Below, piece after piece: positions 1 through 7,158 of a DNA stretch of 64,000 nucleotides. This DNA comes from an uncultured Christensenella sp. (GTDB lineage Bacteria > Bacillota > Clostridia > Christensenellales > Pumilibacteraceae): NCBI GenBank assembly GCA_910585955.1, contig CAJUGC010000006.1, positions 62,001 to 126,000 on the forward strand. Direction: 5' to 3'. Made by a program: the position numbers and the translations under genes. Position 1 is the stretch's first letter; every line of letters begins with the position of its first letter. The notes beneath the pieces are model-generated. The model did not search any database. It saw only the letters and a list, made by a program, of their open reading frames with translations, and was not told where the DNA came from.

Positions 1-29
1 ATCTTACCGAATTCGACGAGAACAAGTAA
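1..29 (+). CDS. possible 3' end of an upstream gene (partial)
   Basis: Reading frame 3 gives a short acidic C-terminus (LTEFDENK) ending in TAA at 27-29. It is followed within 40 bases by a strong terminator, which fits the tail of a gene lying mostly outside the window. A second frame stays open to a TGA at 59-61, so the frame is uncertain and no function can be assigned. Confidence 0.3.
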
Positions 30-67
30 TACGCTCGAGTTTCGGTATGGTCGAAACGTGACATTTG

Positions 68-105
68 CGCACGGACGTTGCAAGTCCGTGCGTTTTGCTT
101 TTTAA
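68..105 (+). terminator. rho-independent terminator of the upstream gene
   Basis: A perfect 9-bp GC-rich stem (68-76 with 84-92) and 7-base loop are followed by a T-rich tract (TTTTGCTTTTT). It separates the preceding transcription unit from the copper ATPase promoter. Confidence 0.85.
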
Positions 106-107
106 TA

Positions 108-126
108 TCCTATTATTTTAATAGGA
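108..126. promoter_or_regulatory. inverted repeat, possible operator of the copper ATPase
   Basis: TCCTATT and AATAGGA form a perfect 7-bp inverted repeat with a 5-base spacer, ending 5 bases before the -35 box of the copA-like gene. The position suits a metal-responsive repressor. The regulator is not in the window and the operator role is inferred. Confidence 0.4.
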
Positions 127-131
127 ATTGC

Positions 132-161
132 TTGACAAGAGATGTGACTATGTATTAGAAT
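132..161 (+). promoter_or_regulatory. promoter of the copper P-type ATPase
   Basis: TTGACA (132-137), an 18-base spacer and TAGAAT (156-161) make a good SigA-type promoter about 50 bases upstream of the TTG start. Confidence 0.7.
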
Positions 162-209
162 AGGTATGATGAATAGCGGAAAACGCGTATTTCGGAAAGG
201 AGAGGCGAT

Positions 210-2768
210 TTGAAGCAAGATTTCGATATAAGCGGTATGACTTGTTCGGCGTGCTCGTCGCACGTTCAAAAGGCTGTCGAAAAGATCGACGGCGTAACGA
301 GCGCGTCTGTCAATCTGTTGACGAATTCCATGAAAGTGGTTTACGACGAGAACAAGACGAGTGCCGGAAAAATAATTGCCGCCGTGGAGAAAGCGGGTTA
401 CGGAGCTTTGGCAAAGGGCGAAAAATCTGCGGAAACGGGCGCGAAAAGCGAGCGCGCAGATAGGGCGTATATAATTCGCCTTTGCATATCCGTTGCGTTC
501 ACGTTGGCATTGATGTACTTTTCCATGGGTGGCATGGTGGGTTTGCCGCAACCGCCGTTTATGCGCGGAGAGACGGGAGCGGCGGCAATGGCGCTTACTC
601 AGATGTTGTTGTGTCTGCCCGTCATATACGTCAACTTTTCGTATTTCAAAAACGGTTTTAAACGGCTGTTTACATTCGTGCCGAACATGGACAGTCTCAT
701 TGCGCTCGGCTCGAGCGTGTCGTTCGTTTACGGCGTATTCGTACTGTATATGCTTATGTACGCAAGCGGTACGGGCGATACCGCGATGACTCACGCATAT
801 ATGCACGAATTGTATTTTGAGTCGTCTGCGATGATACTGACGCTCATTACGCTCGGGAAATTTCTCGAGCACAAGTCGAAGCGCCGCACGACCGATGCCG
901 TGGAAAAACTCAAAGCGCTCGTTCCTCCGACTGCGATTGTCATCGCGGACGGAAAGGAAGTTACGATAGACAGCAAGTCGCTTAAAACGGGCGACGTGGT
1001 CGTCATAAAAGCAGGCGCGAAAATTCCGTGCGACGGAGAGGTGATCGACGGCGAGATACACGTCGACGAGAGCGCCGTCACGGGCGAAAGTATGCCGGTG
1101 AGAAAAACGGCGGGAACAGGCGTTACGGGCGGCACGACGGCTGCAAGCGGCTATGCGCTCGTCAAAGCGGGTTCGGTGGGTGAGGACAGCGTCATCGCTT
1201 CGATAATAAGACTTGTTCAAGACGCCAATACGGACAAAGCTCCCATAGCCCGTCTTGCCGACAAGATCGCGGGTATTTTTGTTCCCGTCGTACTCGGCAT
1301 AGCTCTTATTACGTTCGTAATTTGGGCGGCGGTCGGGCAGGGTTTGGAACTCGCTATGCGCATGGCGGTATCGGTGCTCGTCATCTCCTGCCCGTGCGCT
1401 TTGGGGCTTGCCACTCCCGTAGCCGTCATGGTTGGCACAGGCAAGGGCGCGGAAAACGGAATACTCATAAAGTCGGGCGAGGCGCTCGAAACTTTGCACG
1501 GAGTAAAGTCCGTCATATTCGACAAGACGGGCACTATAACGTACGGCAAGCCCGCAGTCACGGACTTTATATGCGAAACCGATCGAGCGAATATTCTTGC
1601 CTCGATCGGTGCGATAGAAGACAGATCCGAGCATCCGCTCGGCAAGGCGATAGCGCTCTATGCCGGATCCGAAAAGAACGCGACAAACTTCGAGACCCTT
1701 TCGGGCAGAGGAGTGTGCGCGGCTGTCGAAGGCGAAAAATATCATATCGGCAACGCCGCGCTCATGTCGGAAAACGGGATCGCGGTTTCCGAAGAATGGC
1801 GTAAGCGTACGGACGGCCTCGCAAGCGAAGGCAAGACGCCTATGCTCATAGCGAGGAGCGGTAAGCTCGTCGGTATAGTCGCGGTCGCCGATACGGTCAA
1901 GGAAAGTTCGTCGGAGGCTATTGCGGAGCTGAAGAAAATGGGCGTAAAGACGGTTATGCTGACGGGCGACAACGCCGTGACGGCAAACGCGGTCGCAAAA
2001 AAAGTCGGCGTGGACGAGGTGTTCGCCGAAGTGCTTCCCTCCGAAAAAGAACAGGTTGTGCGTCGCTTTATGGAGAACGGGCGTACGGCTATGGTGGGCG
2101 ACGGAATAAACGACGCTCCCGCTCTCGAACGTGCGGACGTCGGCATTGCCGTCGGCGCGGGCGCGGATATAGCCCTCGACAGCGCAGACGTCATTCTGAT
2201 AAAGAACGATCCGAAAGACGTTGCGGCCGCGGTCAAGCTGTCGAAAGCTACGATACGCAACGTGAAGGAAAACCTGTTTTGGGCGTTTTTTTACAACGTC
2301 GTCTGTATTCCGATTGCGGCAGGCGTACTTTATCCGGCTTTTAATGTTGCGCTCGATCCCATGATTGGCGCGGCGGCAATGAGTCTTTCGTCGCTTTTTG
2401 TCGTAGGAAACGCCTTGCGCCTCAAGTTTTTCAAGCCGCACGACAGGAAAAAGAAAGTTCGGACGAGAACGTCTTGCGATGGAGCTTGTCCTCTTTCGCC
2501 GCCCGAAAACGACGAAAACCAAAATAAAACCCCTGAAAGCGGGGAAAAGGAGAATATCATGAAGTATGTGATGAAGATCGAAGGAATGGCTTGCGGGCAT
2601 TGCTCGGCGCGCGTCGAAAAAGCGCTCGGCGCGCTCGGTGCGGAGGCGACTGTAGACCTTGCGTCCAAGTCGGCGAATATTACCGCGCCCGAATCCTTGA
2701 GCAAGCAGGCTATGCTCGACGCTGTAAAAGACGCGGGCTACGAGCCTATTCAAATAACCGAAGCGTAA
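210..2768 (+). CDS. copA: copper-exporting P1B-type ATPase with fused C-terminal CopZ-like domain
   Basis: Membrane Cu(I) exporter. Residues 1-66 are a heavy-metal-associated domain with GMTCSAC (9-15). The membrane helices and A-domain follow, with the transport motif CPC at 394-396, the phosphorylation motif DKTGT at 438, an SEHPLGKA nucleotide-site His and a GDGINDAPAL hinge. An MSLSS motif typical of CopA lies in the last helices. Residues 784-852 are a second metal-binding domain (GMACGHC, 792-798) joined by a charged linker. The start is TTG, chosen because AAAGGAGAGG precedes it at the right distance. An internal ATG at 2559 (M784) has its own AAAGGAG site, so the tail may also be made as a free chaperone. 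It is monocistronic, between terminators. Copper specificity is inferred from CPC and MSxSS. Confidence 0.92.
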   Translation: MKQDFDISGMTCSACSSHVQKAVEKIDGVTSASVNLLTNSMKVVYDENKTSAGKIIAAVEKAGYGALAKGEKSAETGAKSERADRAYIIRLCISVAFTLALMYFSMGGMVGLPQPPFMRGETGAAAMALTQMLLCLPVIYVNFSYFKNGFKRLFTFVPNMDSLIALGSSVSFVYGVFVLYMLMYASGTGDTAMTHAYMHELYFESSAMILTLITLGKFLEHKSKRRTTDAVEKLKALVPPTAIVIADGKEVTIDSKSLKTGDVVVIKAGAKIPCDGEVIDGEIHVDESAVTGESMPVRKTAGTGVTGGTTAASGYALVKAGSVGEDSVIASIIRLVQDANTDKAPIARLADKIAGIFVPVVLGIALITFVIWAAVGQGLELAMRMAVSVLVISCPCALGLATPVAVMVGTGKGAENGILIKSGEALETLHGVKSVIFDKTGTITYGKPAVTDFICETDRANILASIGAIEDRSEHPLGKAIALYAGSEKNATNFETLSGRGVCAAVEGEKYHIGNAALMSENGIAVSEEWRKRTDGLASEGKTPMLIARSGKLVGIVAVADTVKESSSEAIAELKKMGVKTVMLTGDNAVTANAVAKKVGVDEVFAEVLPSEKEQVVRRFMENGRTAMVGDGINDAPALERADVGIAVGAGADIALDSADVILIKNDPKDVAAAVKLSKATIRNVKENLFWAFFYNVVCIPIAAGVLYPAFNVALDPMIGAAAMSLSSLFVVGNALRLKFFKPHDRKKKVRTRTSCDGACPLSPPENDENQNKTPESGEKENIMKYVMKIEGMACGHCSARVEKALGALGAEATVDLASKSANITAPESLSKQAMLDAVKDAGYEPIQITEA
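2544..2561 (+). promoter_or_regulatory. internal ribosome-binding site and ATG inside the copA-like gene
   Basis: GAAAAGGAG followed by AATATC and an in-frame ATG at 2559 precede the second metal-binding domain. The arrangement matches a translation start for a free 69-residue CopZ-type chaperone from the same mRNA. Confidence 0.5.
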
Positions 2769-2782
2769 TATTTTTCGATAAA

Positions 2783-2822
2783 AACATTCCGCACGGGCAG
2801 CGTCTCATGCGGAATGTTTGCT
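2783..2822 (+). terminator. terminator after the copper ATPase
   Basis: A perfect 11-bp stem (2783-2793 with 2808-2818) starts 14 bases after the stop codon. The T-tract after it is short, so it could also act as an mRNA-stabilising hairpin. Confidence 0.65.
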
Positions 2823-2855
2823 TAGTTATACGTCTTACGTCTTTCGTGTCTCGGA

Positions 2856-3089
2856 TCAGCGGAACAGTCGAGAGAAACAGCCGCAGAGACCGCAACGCGG
2901 GCGATGGCAGCACTTGCGTTTGCAGCCGCAATCGCAGTCGTTTCCGCCGCCGACTTCCTGTCTTGCGCAGCCGCAGCTTTGATTATCGTCGTATTCCCGG
3001 CAGCAGTCGCAACCGCAGCCGTTGCTTTCGTAGCCGTTGTCACAGCCGCAGCCGCAGCCGTGATTTTCTCTTTCGAAACAATCGCACAT
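2856..3089 (-). CDS. 77-residue cysteine-rich protein, metallothionein-like
   Basis: Nineteen of 77 residues are cysteine, mostly as CGC, CDC and CC clusters with Gly and Asp between them, and there is one Trp-free, His-poor body with an Arg-rich C-terminus. There is no signal peptide. A GGAGG site 11 bases before the ATG and the lack of any gene-like reading on the other strand support it as real. It is convergent with the copper ATPase. The composition suggests metal (Cu, Zn or Fe) binding like metallothioneins or the Cys-rich peptides of Clostridia, but I recognise no named family. A spore-coat type role is an alternative. Confidence 0.6.
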   Translation of the reverse strand: MCDCFERENHGCGCGCDNGYESNGCGCDCCREYDDNQSCGCARQEVGGGNDCDCGCKRKCCHRPRCGLCGCFSRLFR

Positions 3090-3225
3090 AATGTTTTTAT
3101 CCTCCGTTTTTTTCGGCGCGTCAAAGAGTTTCGGAGCTCGCGAAAGACTCGTGCGCCTTCACTTTCATTATATGTTTCCTTAGCTCGAATGTTCGTATAT
3201 ATTGTATGAAAATGTTCTTATACGC

Positions 3226-3254
3226 TTGACAAAACACAATAAAACGGATATAAT
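3226..3254 (+). promoter_or_regulatory. consensus promoter of the reverse rubrerythrin
   Basis: TTGACA (3226-3231) and TATAAT (3249-3254) are separated by exactly 17 bases, a perfect SigA-type consensus implying strong expression. Confidence 0.85.
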
Positions 3255-3318
3255 TGGGGCGTGTCCGAGTTGTGTGACGGGACGCGAAAATAATCGAAAA
3301 ATCGAGGAGATAAAGAAT

Positions 3319-3858
3319 ATGAAAAAGAAGAAAAGATGCCTTATATGCGGTTGCATAGTGGACGAAGAAGTCAGCCGTTGCCCTCAGTGCGGAGCGACGA
3401 AGTTCGAAGCGTACGAGGAGGGCAAAGAAGCCGCTTGGGCTTGCGTGCACGGCGTAGGCGACGGCAAAGTCGAGGACGCGGAAGTTCTGCAAGGGCTTAA
3501 GGATCACTTTAACGGAGAGTGCACCGAAGTCGGTATGTACCTTGCCATGTCGCGCGTTGCGGACAGAGAGGGTTATCCCGAAGTCGCAGAGGCTTATAAG
3601 AGAATAGCTTTCGAGGAAGCGGAACACGCCGCTAAGTTCTGCGAGCTTCTCGGCGAAGTGGTATCCGCTTCGACGAAGGAAAATCTCGAGGCGCGCGTTG
3701 CTGCGGAGGGCGGAGCTTGTCAGGCAAAACTCGACATAGCTTCTCGTGCAAAGAAGCTCGGTTACGATGCGGTTCACGACACCGTTCACGAAATGGCGAA
3801 AGACGAAGCTCGCCACGGCGCGGCTTTCAAGGGACTGCTCAATAGGTACTTTAAGTAA
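3319..3858 (+). CDS. reverse rubrerythrin (peroxide/oxygen detoxification)
   Basis: A 179-residue cytoplasmic protein. The N-terminus is a rubredoxin-type iron centre with two CxxC pairs (CLIC and CPQC), followed by a ferritin-like four-helix di-iron domain carrying FEEAEH and KDEARH ligand motifs. This rubredoxin-first order is the reverse rubrerythrin arrangement of Clostridia, in which NADH-derived electrons reduce O2 or H2O2 to water. The start at 3319 is set by GAGGAG nine bases upstream; an open frame extends further upstream to 3202 but runs through the promoter. It is monocistronic with a consensus promoter and strong terminator. A rubrerythrin of the classical order lies at 52967. 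Confidence 0.9.
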   Translation: MKKKKRCLICGCIVDEEVSRCPQCGATKFEAYEEGKEAAWACVHGVGDGKVEDAEVLQGLKDHFNGECTEVGMYLAMSRVADREGYPEVAEAYKRIAFEEAEHAAKFCELLGEVVSASTKENLEARVAAEGGACQAKLDIASRAKKLGYDAVHDTVHEMAKDEARHGAAFKGLLNRYFK

Positions 3859-3882
3859 TCGTAATTTATATCGACCCAAAAC

Positions 3883-3912
3883 AAAAGGAAACCGAAATCC
3901 GGTTTCCTTTTT
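3883..3912. terminator. bidirectional terminator between rubrerythrin and the DUF2752 gene
   Basis: A 12-bp perfect stem (3883-3894 with 3900-3911) with a 5-base loop has an A-tract on one side and T-tract on the other. It can end the rubrerythrin mRNA and, read in reverse, the minus-strand TM2/DUF2752 mRNA. Confidence 0.85.
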
Positions 3913-3925
3913 CGTATACTTCCGC

Positions 3926-4249
3926 TTAATGTAACAGGGCATAGCGCAAAATAAAAGCTACGCTCGAGAATGCGACAAAGACGATATCGAATGCAAGAAG
4001 CGCGCGTCGGCTTTTGAGTATTCGCAAGTGGGCGACGCCGAGCACGAACGGCAATCCGAGAGGAAAGAGAGGGTGCATGGAAAACGCGCCCGAAATATCT
4101 CCCGTCAAAAACATAAGGTGGGCTCTCGTCATTCCGCAAAAAGGACAGCTTATGCCTGTAAGCCATCGTATCGGACAGCCGATTATAAGCGCGTATGCGA
4201 GGACGACGGCAATGCGAACGACGTGTGAGCGAAGCGACTTTAATATCAA
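3926..4249 (-). CDS. DUF2752 membrane protein
   Basis: About 107 residues with three hydrophobic segments and the DUF2752 hallmark GCPIRWLTGISCPFCGMTRA, a Cys-rich loop seen in small Bacillota membrane proteins of unknown function. The likeliest start is a TTG at 4249 overlapping the TGA of the upstream TM2 gene (TTGA), which implies translational coupling. No clear Shine-Dalgarno site is visible, so the start is uncertain. DUF2752 and TM2 genes are often neighbours, and a shared membrane role is inferred. Confidence 0.75.
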   Translation of the reverse strand: MILKSLRSHVVRIAVVLAYALIIGCPIRWLTGISCPFCGMTRAHLMFLTGDISGAFSMHPLFPLGLPFVLGVAHLRILKSRRALLAFDIVFVAFSSVAFILRYALLH

Positions 4250-4584
4250 AGTTGGAGCATCAAGTTGTTGAAGTTCTTTTCCTTGGCTTTTTTGTAGCTG
4301 ATGAAAATGTCGATGATCGGCCACAGTCCGCAGGTGAGCCAACCGAGCAAAAGCTTTCCTACGCCGAGACCGATATCGCCTATCATAAATCGGTCTACGC
4401 CCAAGCCGCCGAGAAAAATCGAGAACAACAGGATGTGCGTCGGATTGTGCAGAGCCGTGCACATAATTGCGTCCGCTTTTTCGTCCGATACTTCACGCAA
4501 GCGGTTTTTGAGCATCATGGCTTTTTCCGCAGGGATCTTGTCCCGGACGACGTTCATTATTTGATTGATGTTTTCTTCTTTCAT
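4246..4584 (-). CDS. TM2 domain membrane protein
   Basis: A 112-residue protein. Residues 1-45 form a charged helical N-terminus, then two membrane helices follow with the TM2-domain pattern (LGGLGVDRFMIGDIGLG and the turn TCGLWPIIDIF) and a short Lys-rich cytoplasmic tail. TM2 proteins are small membrane proteins without a settled bacterial function. GGAGG lies 8 bases before the ATG. It is first in a two-gene minus-strand operon, divergent from an XRE regulator across a region of repeated ATTTTGTA boxes. Confidence 0.85.
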   Translation of the reverse strand: MKEENINQIMNVVRDKIPAEKAMMLKNRLREVSDEKADAIMCTALHNPTHILLFSIFLGGLGVDRFMIGDIGLGVGKLLLGWLTCGLWPIIDIFISYKKAKEKNFNNLMLQL

Positions 4585-4635
4585 GTGATTGACCTCCGAA
4601 TAGTTTCAAAATGATTGAAATTCGATATAATTGCA

Positions 4636-4733
4636 ACAAAATTCATTCATTTTGTACTATTTTAATATATGAGCGCGAAAAAGTCAACCATTTTGTAGCT
4701 TTTTAATTATAGAACGTCACCATTTTGTATAAT
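4636..4733. promoter_or_regulatory. divergent control region with repeated ATTTTGTA boxes
   Basis: ATTTTGTA occurs at 4649, 4690 and 4722, and the first copy pairs with ACAAAAT (4636-4642) as an inverted repeat with a 6-base spacer. A TATAAT at 4728-4733 overlaps the last box and faces the XRE gene. A minus-strand -10-like TATATC (4629-4624) sits beside the inverted repeat. The layout fits an operator set for the adjacent XRE regulator controlling itself and the TM2 operon, which is inferred. Confidence 0.45.
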
Positions 4734-4779
4734 AATAAAAAAGCCGAGGGACAAGAACTACGGCATAAAGGGCGACGTT

Positions 4780-5103
4780 ATGTTCAGATTGAAAGAGATA
4801 AGGACGGAATGCGGAATCAAGCGCAGTAAAATGGCGGCGGATTTAAAGATAAATGCGGGAACCGTTGCCAATTACGAAAACGAAATCAGGCAAGCTCCGT
4901 ATGAATATCTGATAAAGTTTGCCGATTATTTCGACGTAAGCATAGACTATCTGTTGGGGCGCGGTGAAGAAGAAAAACCTCTTCGCCCCGAAAGCGCGAT
5001 GACGGGCGAAGAGGCAAAGCTTCTTGCGGATTTTCGCTTGCTCGACAGGTTGGGCAAAAGCCGCGTGTGCGAATACGTCGAACTGTGGAAAGAGAAAGAA
5101 TAA
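4780..5103 (+). CDS. XRE-family transcriptional regulator
   Basis: A 107-residue DNA-binding protein. Residues 4-58 are a Cro/CI-type helix-turn-helix (RSKMAADLKINAGTVANYEN, with the recognition helix around TVANYEN), ending in the usual DYLLGR. The C-terminal 45 residues are a short charged helix that may dimerise. The Shine-Dalgarno site is weak (GGGCG). It diverges from the TM2/DUF2752 operon over repeated boxes that also cover its own -10, so autorepression is likely. There is no phage gene nearby, which makes a chromosomal housekeeping or stress regulator more likely than a prophage repressor. Confidence 0.85.
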   Translation: MFRLKEIRTECGIKRSKMAADLKINAGTVANYENEIRQAPYEYLIKFADYFDVSIDYLLGRGEEEKPLRPESAMTGEEAKLLADFRLLDRLGKSRVCEYVELWKEKE

Positions 5104-5248
5104 AACGGTATATGAAATAAATCGTGAAACGTACGGTTTATTATGCGGAGGGTTGTGCAAACATCGATTTATCCGAAGGAAACGACGGAGCGCGGGGACT
5201 TCCGGGAATGAATATAGGCTACATCAATTGACGTGAATGACCGAAAGA

Positions 5249-5274
5249 GGGAAGCGGCATTAAAACCGCTTCCC
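5249..5274 (+). other. 5' leader hairpin before the lipoprotein gene
   Basis: A perfect 9-bp stem (5249-5257 with 5266-5274) with an A-rich 8-base loop lies 32 bases before the ATG and has no T-tract. It is probably an mRNA leader structure. The rest of 5104-5306 shows nothing gene-like. Confidence 0.4.
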
Positions 5275-5306
5275 GAGTTCGGCGTCGCTTTCGAAGGAGA
5301 TAGAAT

Positions 5307-7096
5307 ATGAAAATCAAAATGACGGCTGTAGTCGCTGCTATAGTTATCGGTTTGTTTTCGCTCTGCGCGTGTAATCCCGATTCGCCGCCGGAGCCTCGGA
5401 AAACCGAATATACTTTGACGTATACAGTGGAAAACGGCGGAAAAATTTACGGTGCTTCCGTTCAGACTGTGGAAGAAGGCGGAGACGGCACGCTCGTCAC
5501 CGCTTCGGCGGACGACGGCTACGGGTTTGTAAAATGGTCGGACGGACTCGAAGTAAATTCGAGAACAGATACGAATATTTCGGAAAGCAAAACCTACACC
5601 GCAATTTTCGAAAAGAGAATTTTGACTCTCAGTTATTCTGCGGCGAATGGCGGACGTATCGAGGGAGAAACAGAACAGTCGGTGGCATACGGCGGGGACA
5701 GCGCGACGGTAAGGGCTATAGCGGAAGAAGGTTACGACTTTAAAATTGGTCTGACGGGAATCTTTATGCGGAACGTACCGATAAAAGCGTAAGGACGAAT
5801 AAGACCGTAACCGCATACTTCGAGGAATACACGAGGACTTTCGAGCTCGACTATAAGTTCGGAGAAATGCCGGAAGGAATCGATAAGCCGGATACCGTCA
5901 CGCTTACTTATGCGAACCTAAAAGAATATGAATTTCCCGTACCTACGCGCGAGCACTTTACGTTCGGCGGCTGGTATATAGGGGAGACTTGTCTTACGGA
6001 TATAAACGGAAAGGCTATGGCAAGCGAAGATATAATAAGATTAAAAGAACAGCAAATTCATGCAAAGTGGACGGCGGACGAGACGTTTACTTATAAAATA
6101 CTTTTGGTGTATGTGACGCGCATAGACGCCGTTTTGCCTACACGAGACCGTGACGATACAATCCATGTGGACTATACGATGAGCGATAAGGAGCGCGAGT
6201 TTTGCGCTTTGACGACGGTGCGTCTGAAACAACATATGGACGAGATGTGCGACGGACTCGTAGATTTTCAAATAGACGAGTATTATACTACTGAGACTTC
6301 CGTAAAGGAGCATTTTTCTCAAAGTATGGTGTCCGGTAAGATTTCAAATTCCTTGTCTCCGCGTAAAATGCCGGAAGTAAAGGAGCTTGCGGCTACTTAT
6401 GACAGCGCTATGAGTGTTATTGCATTGAACGATTATGATTATTTATTATATAATGAAGCGGGAATTGCCGGAGCCAAATACGGTTGCGTATATTTTGATT
6501 CATTTTATCAAATATTGTCTCGTTTAAAATATAATCTTGACGACGTCATACAAATGCTGAAAGACGACAGAGATTATCGTCTTCCCGGACAGAAGTGTAA
6601 TTTATTGGAGACATATTGGTTTGAACTTTTTATTCACGAACTTGCGCATACAATCGAAATGAGGGTAAATTTATCCGACTATCATCATGCCGTTAGTTAT
6701 GAGTTGCACTATATCCAACAAAAACAGGCTTTCGAAGCGAACAAATACTATTATCTCGGCGAAGCCATGGTGGACGGCGAAAAAGTCGGCGTGCCGTATG
6801 CTTTTTGGAAAGGCGATATTGCCACCGTGACGCTCCGTACTTCGTCGCAAGGTATGGGAAACGTAGGAATGCGCAGCGGTCATCTTAGTTACACATTTAA
6901 TCCGAACGACGGTAGTATGTCATGTGAGTTTCTTTTCGGAAGTGAGACCACATTAATAGCGTTTCCGATGAGAGCTAACCCCGACAAAGAGTTACGTTTT
7001 GTGCGTTGGTCGGACGGAGTGACTACTCCCGAGCGCACGGAGATCATAACGGGCGATCTCGACTTGACCGCAATATTCGAAGAAGTAACCGAGTAA
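5307..7096 (+). pseudogene. frameshifted secreted lipoprotein: InlB-type repeats flanking a HEXXH metallopeptidase-like domain
   Basis: One gene is split by a frameshift near 5744. The first part (5307-5792) begins with a lipoprotein signal peptide (GLFSLCAC, C22 lipidated) and has bacterial/InlB-type repeats of the form GYGFVKWSDG. At the second repeat the frame breaks after TTTAAAA. Shifting by one base restores GYDFKNWSDG, exactly the length of the first repeat, and the frame then runs to 7096. The second part holds another such repeat (FTFGGWY), a central domain with HELAHTIE (about 6635-6658), the zinc-peptidase HExxH pattern, and a final FVRWSDG repeat. Loss of one A from an AAAAA run explains it. 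It could be a true pseudogene, phase variation or a base-calling error. Confidence 0.75.
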
Positions 7097-7158
7097 AATA
7101 GAGCCATAATAAAATTACAGCCGATTCGTGATTTAATTTCACGAGTCAGCTCTATTTT
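7095..7158. terminator. bidirectional terminator between the lipoprotein and amidase genes
   Basis: AAAATAGAGC (7095-7104) pairs with GCTCTATTTT (7149-7158) around an inner hairpin (ATTCGTGA with TCACGAGT). Flanking A and T tracts suit termination from both sides of this convergent pair. Confidence 0.7.

Noticed and set aside
102..2753. 883-codon open frame on the minus strand opposite the copper ATPase
   Set aside because: It is the antisense shadow of a gene with full P-type ATPase motifs; its translation is low-complexity and Arg/His-rich and has no ribosome-binding site.
2904..3209. Ala/Val-rich plus-strand frame opposite the Cys-rich gene
   Set aside because: It has no ribosome-binding site and its composition is explained by the complement of repeated Cys/Gly codons.
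3926..4462. Longer 178-codon version of the DUF2752 gene
   Set aside because: The first 70 codons overlap the TM2 gene in another frame and read as shadow sequence; DUF2752 features begin after 4249.
4780..5103. XRE regulator as a prophage repressor
   Set aside because: No phage structural, integrase or lysis genes are nearby; neighbours are chromosomal membrane genes.
5739..5747. TTTAAAA at the lipoprotein frameshift as a programmed -1 slippery site
   Set aside because: The heptamer is not in the reading phase required for simultaneous slippage (zero frame is TTT AAA ATT), and a lost A in a homopolymer explains the break more simply.
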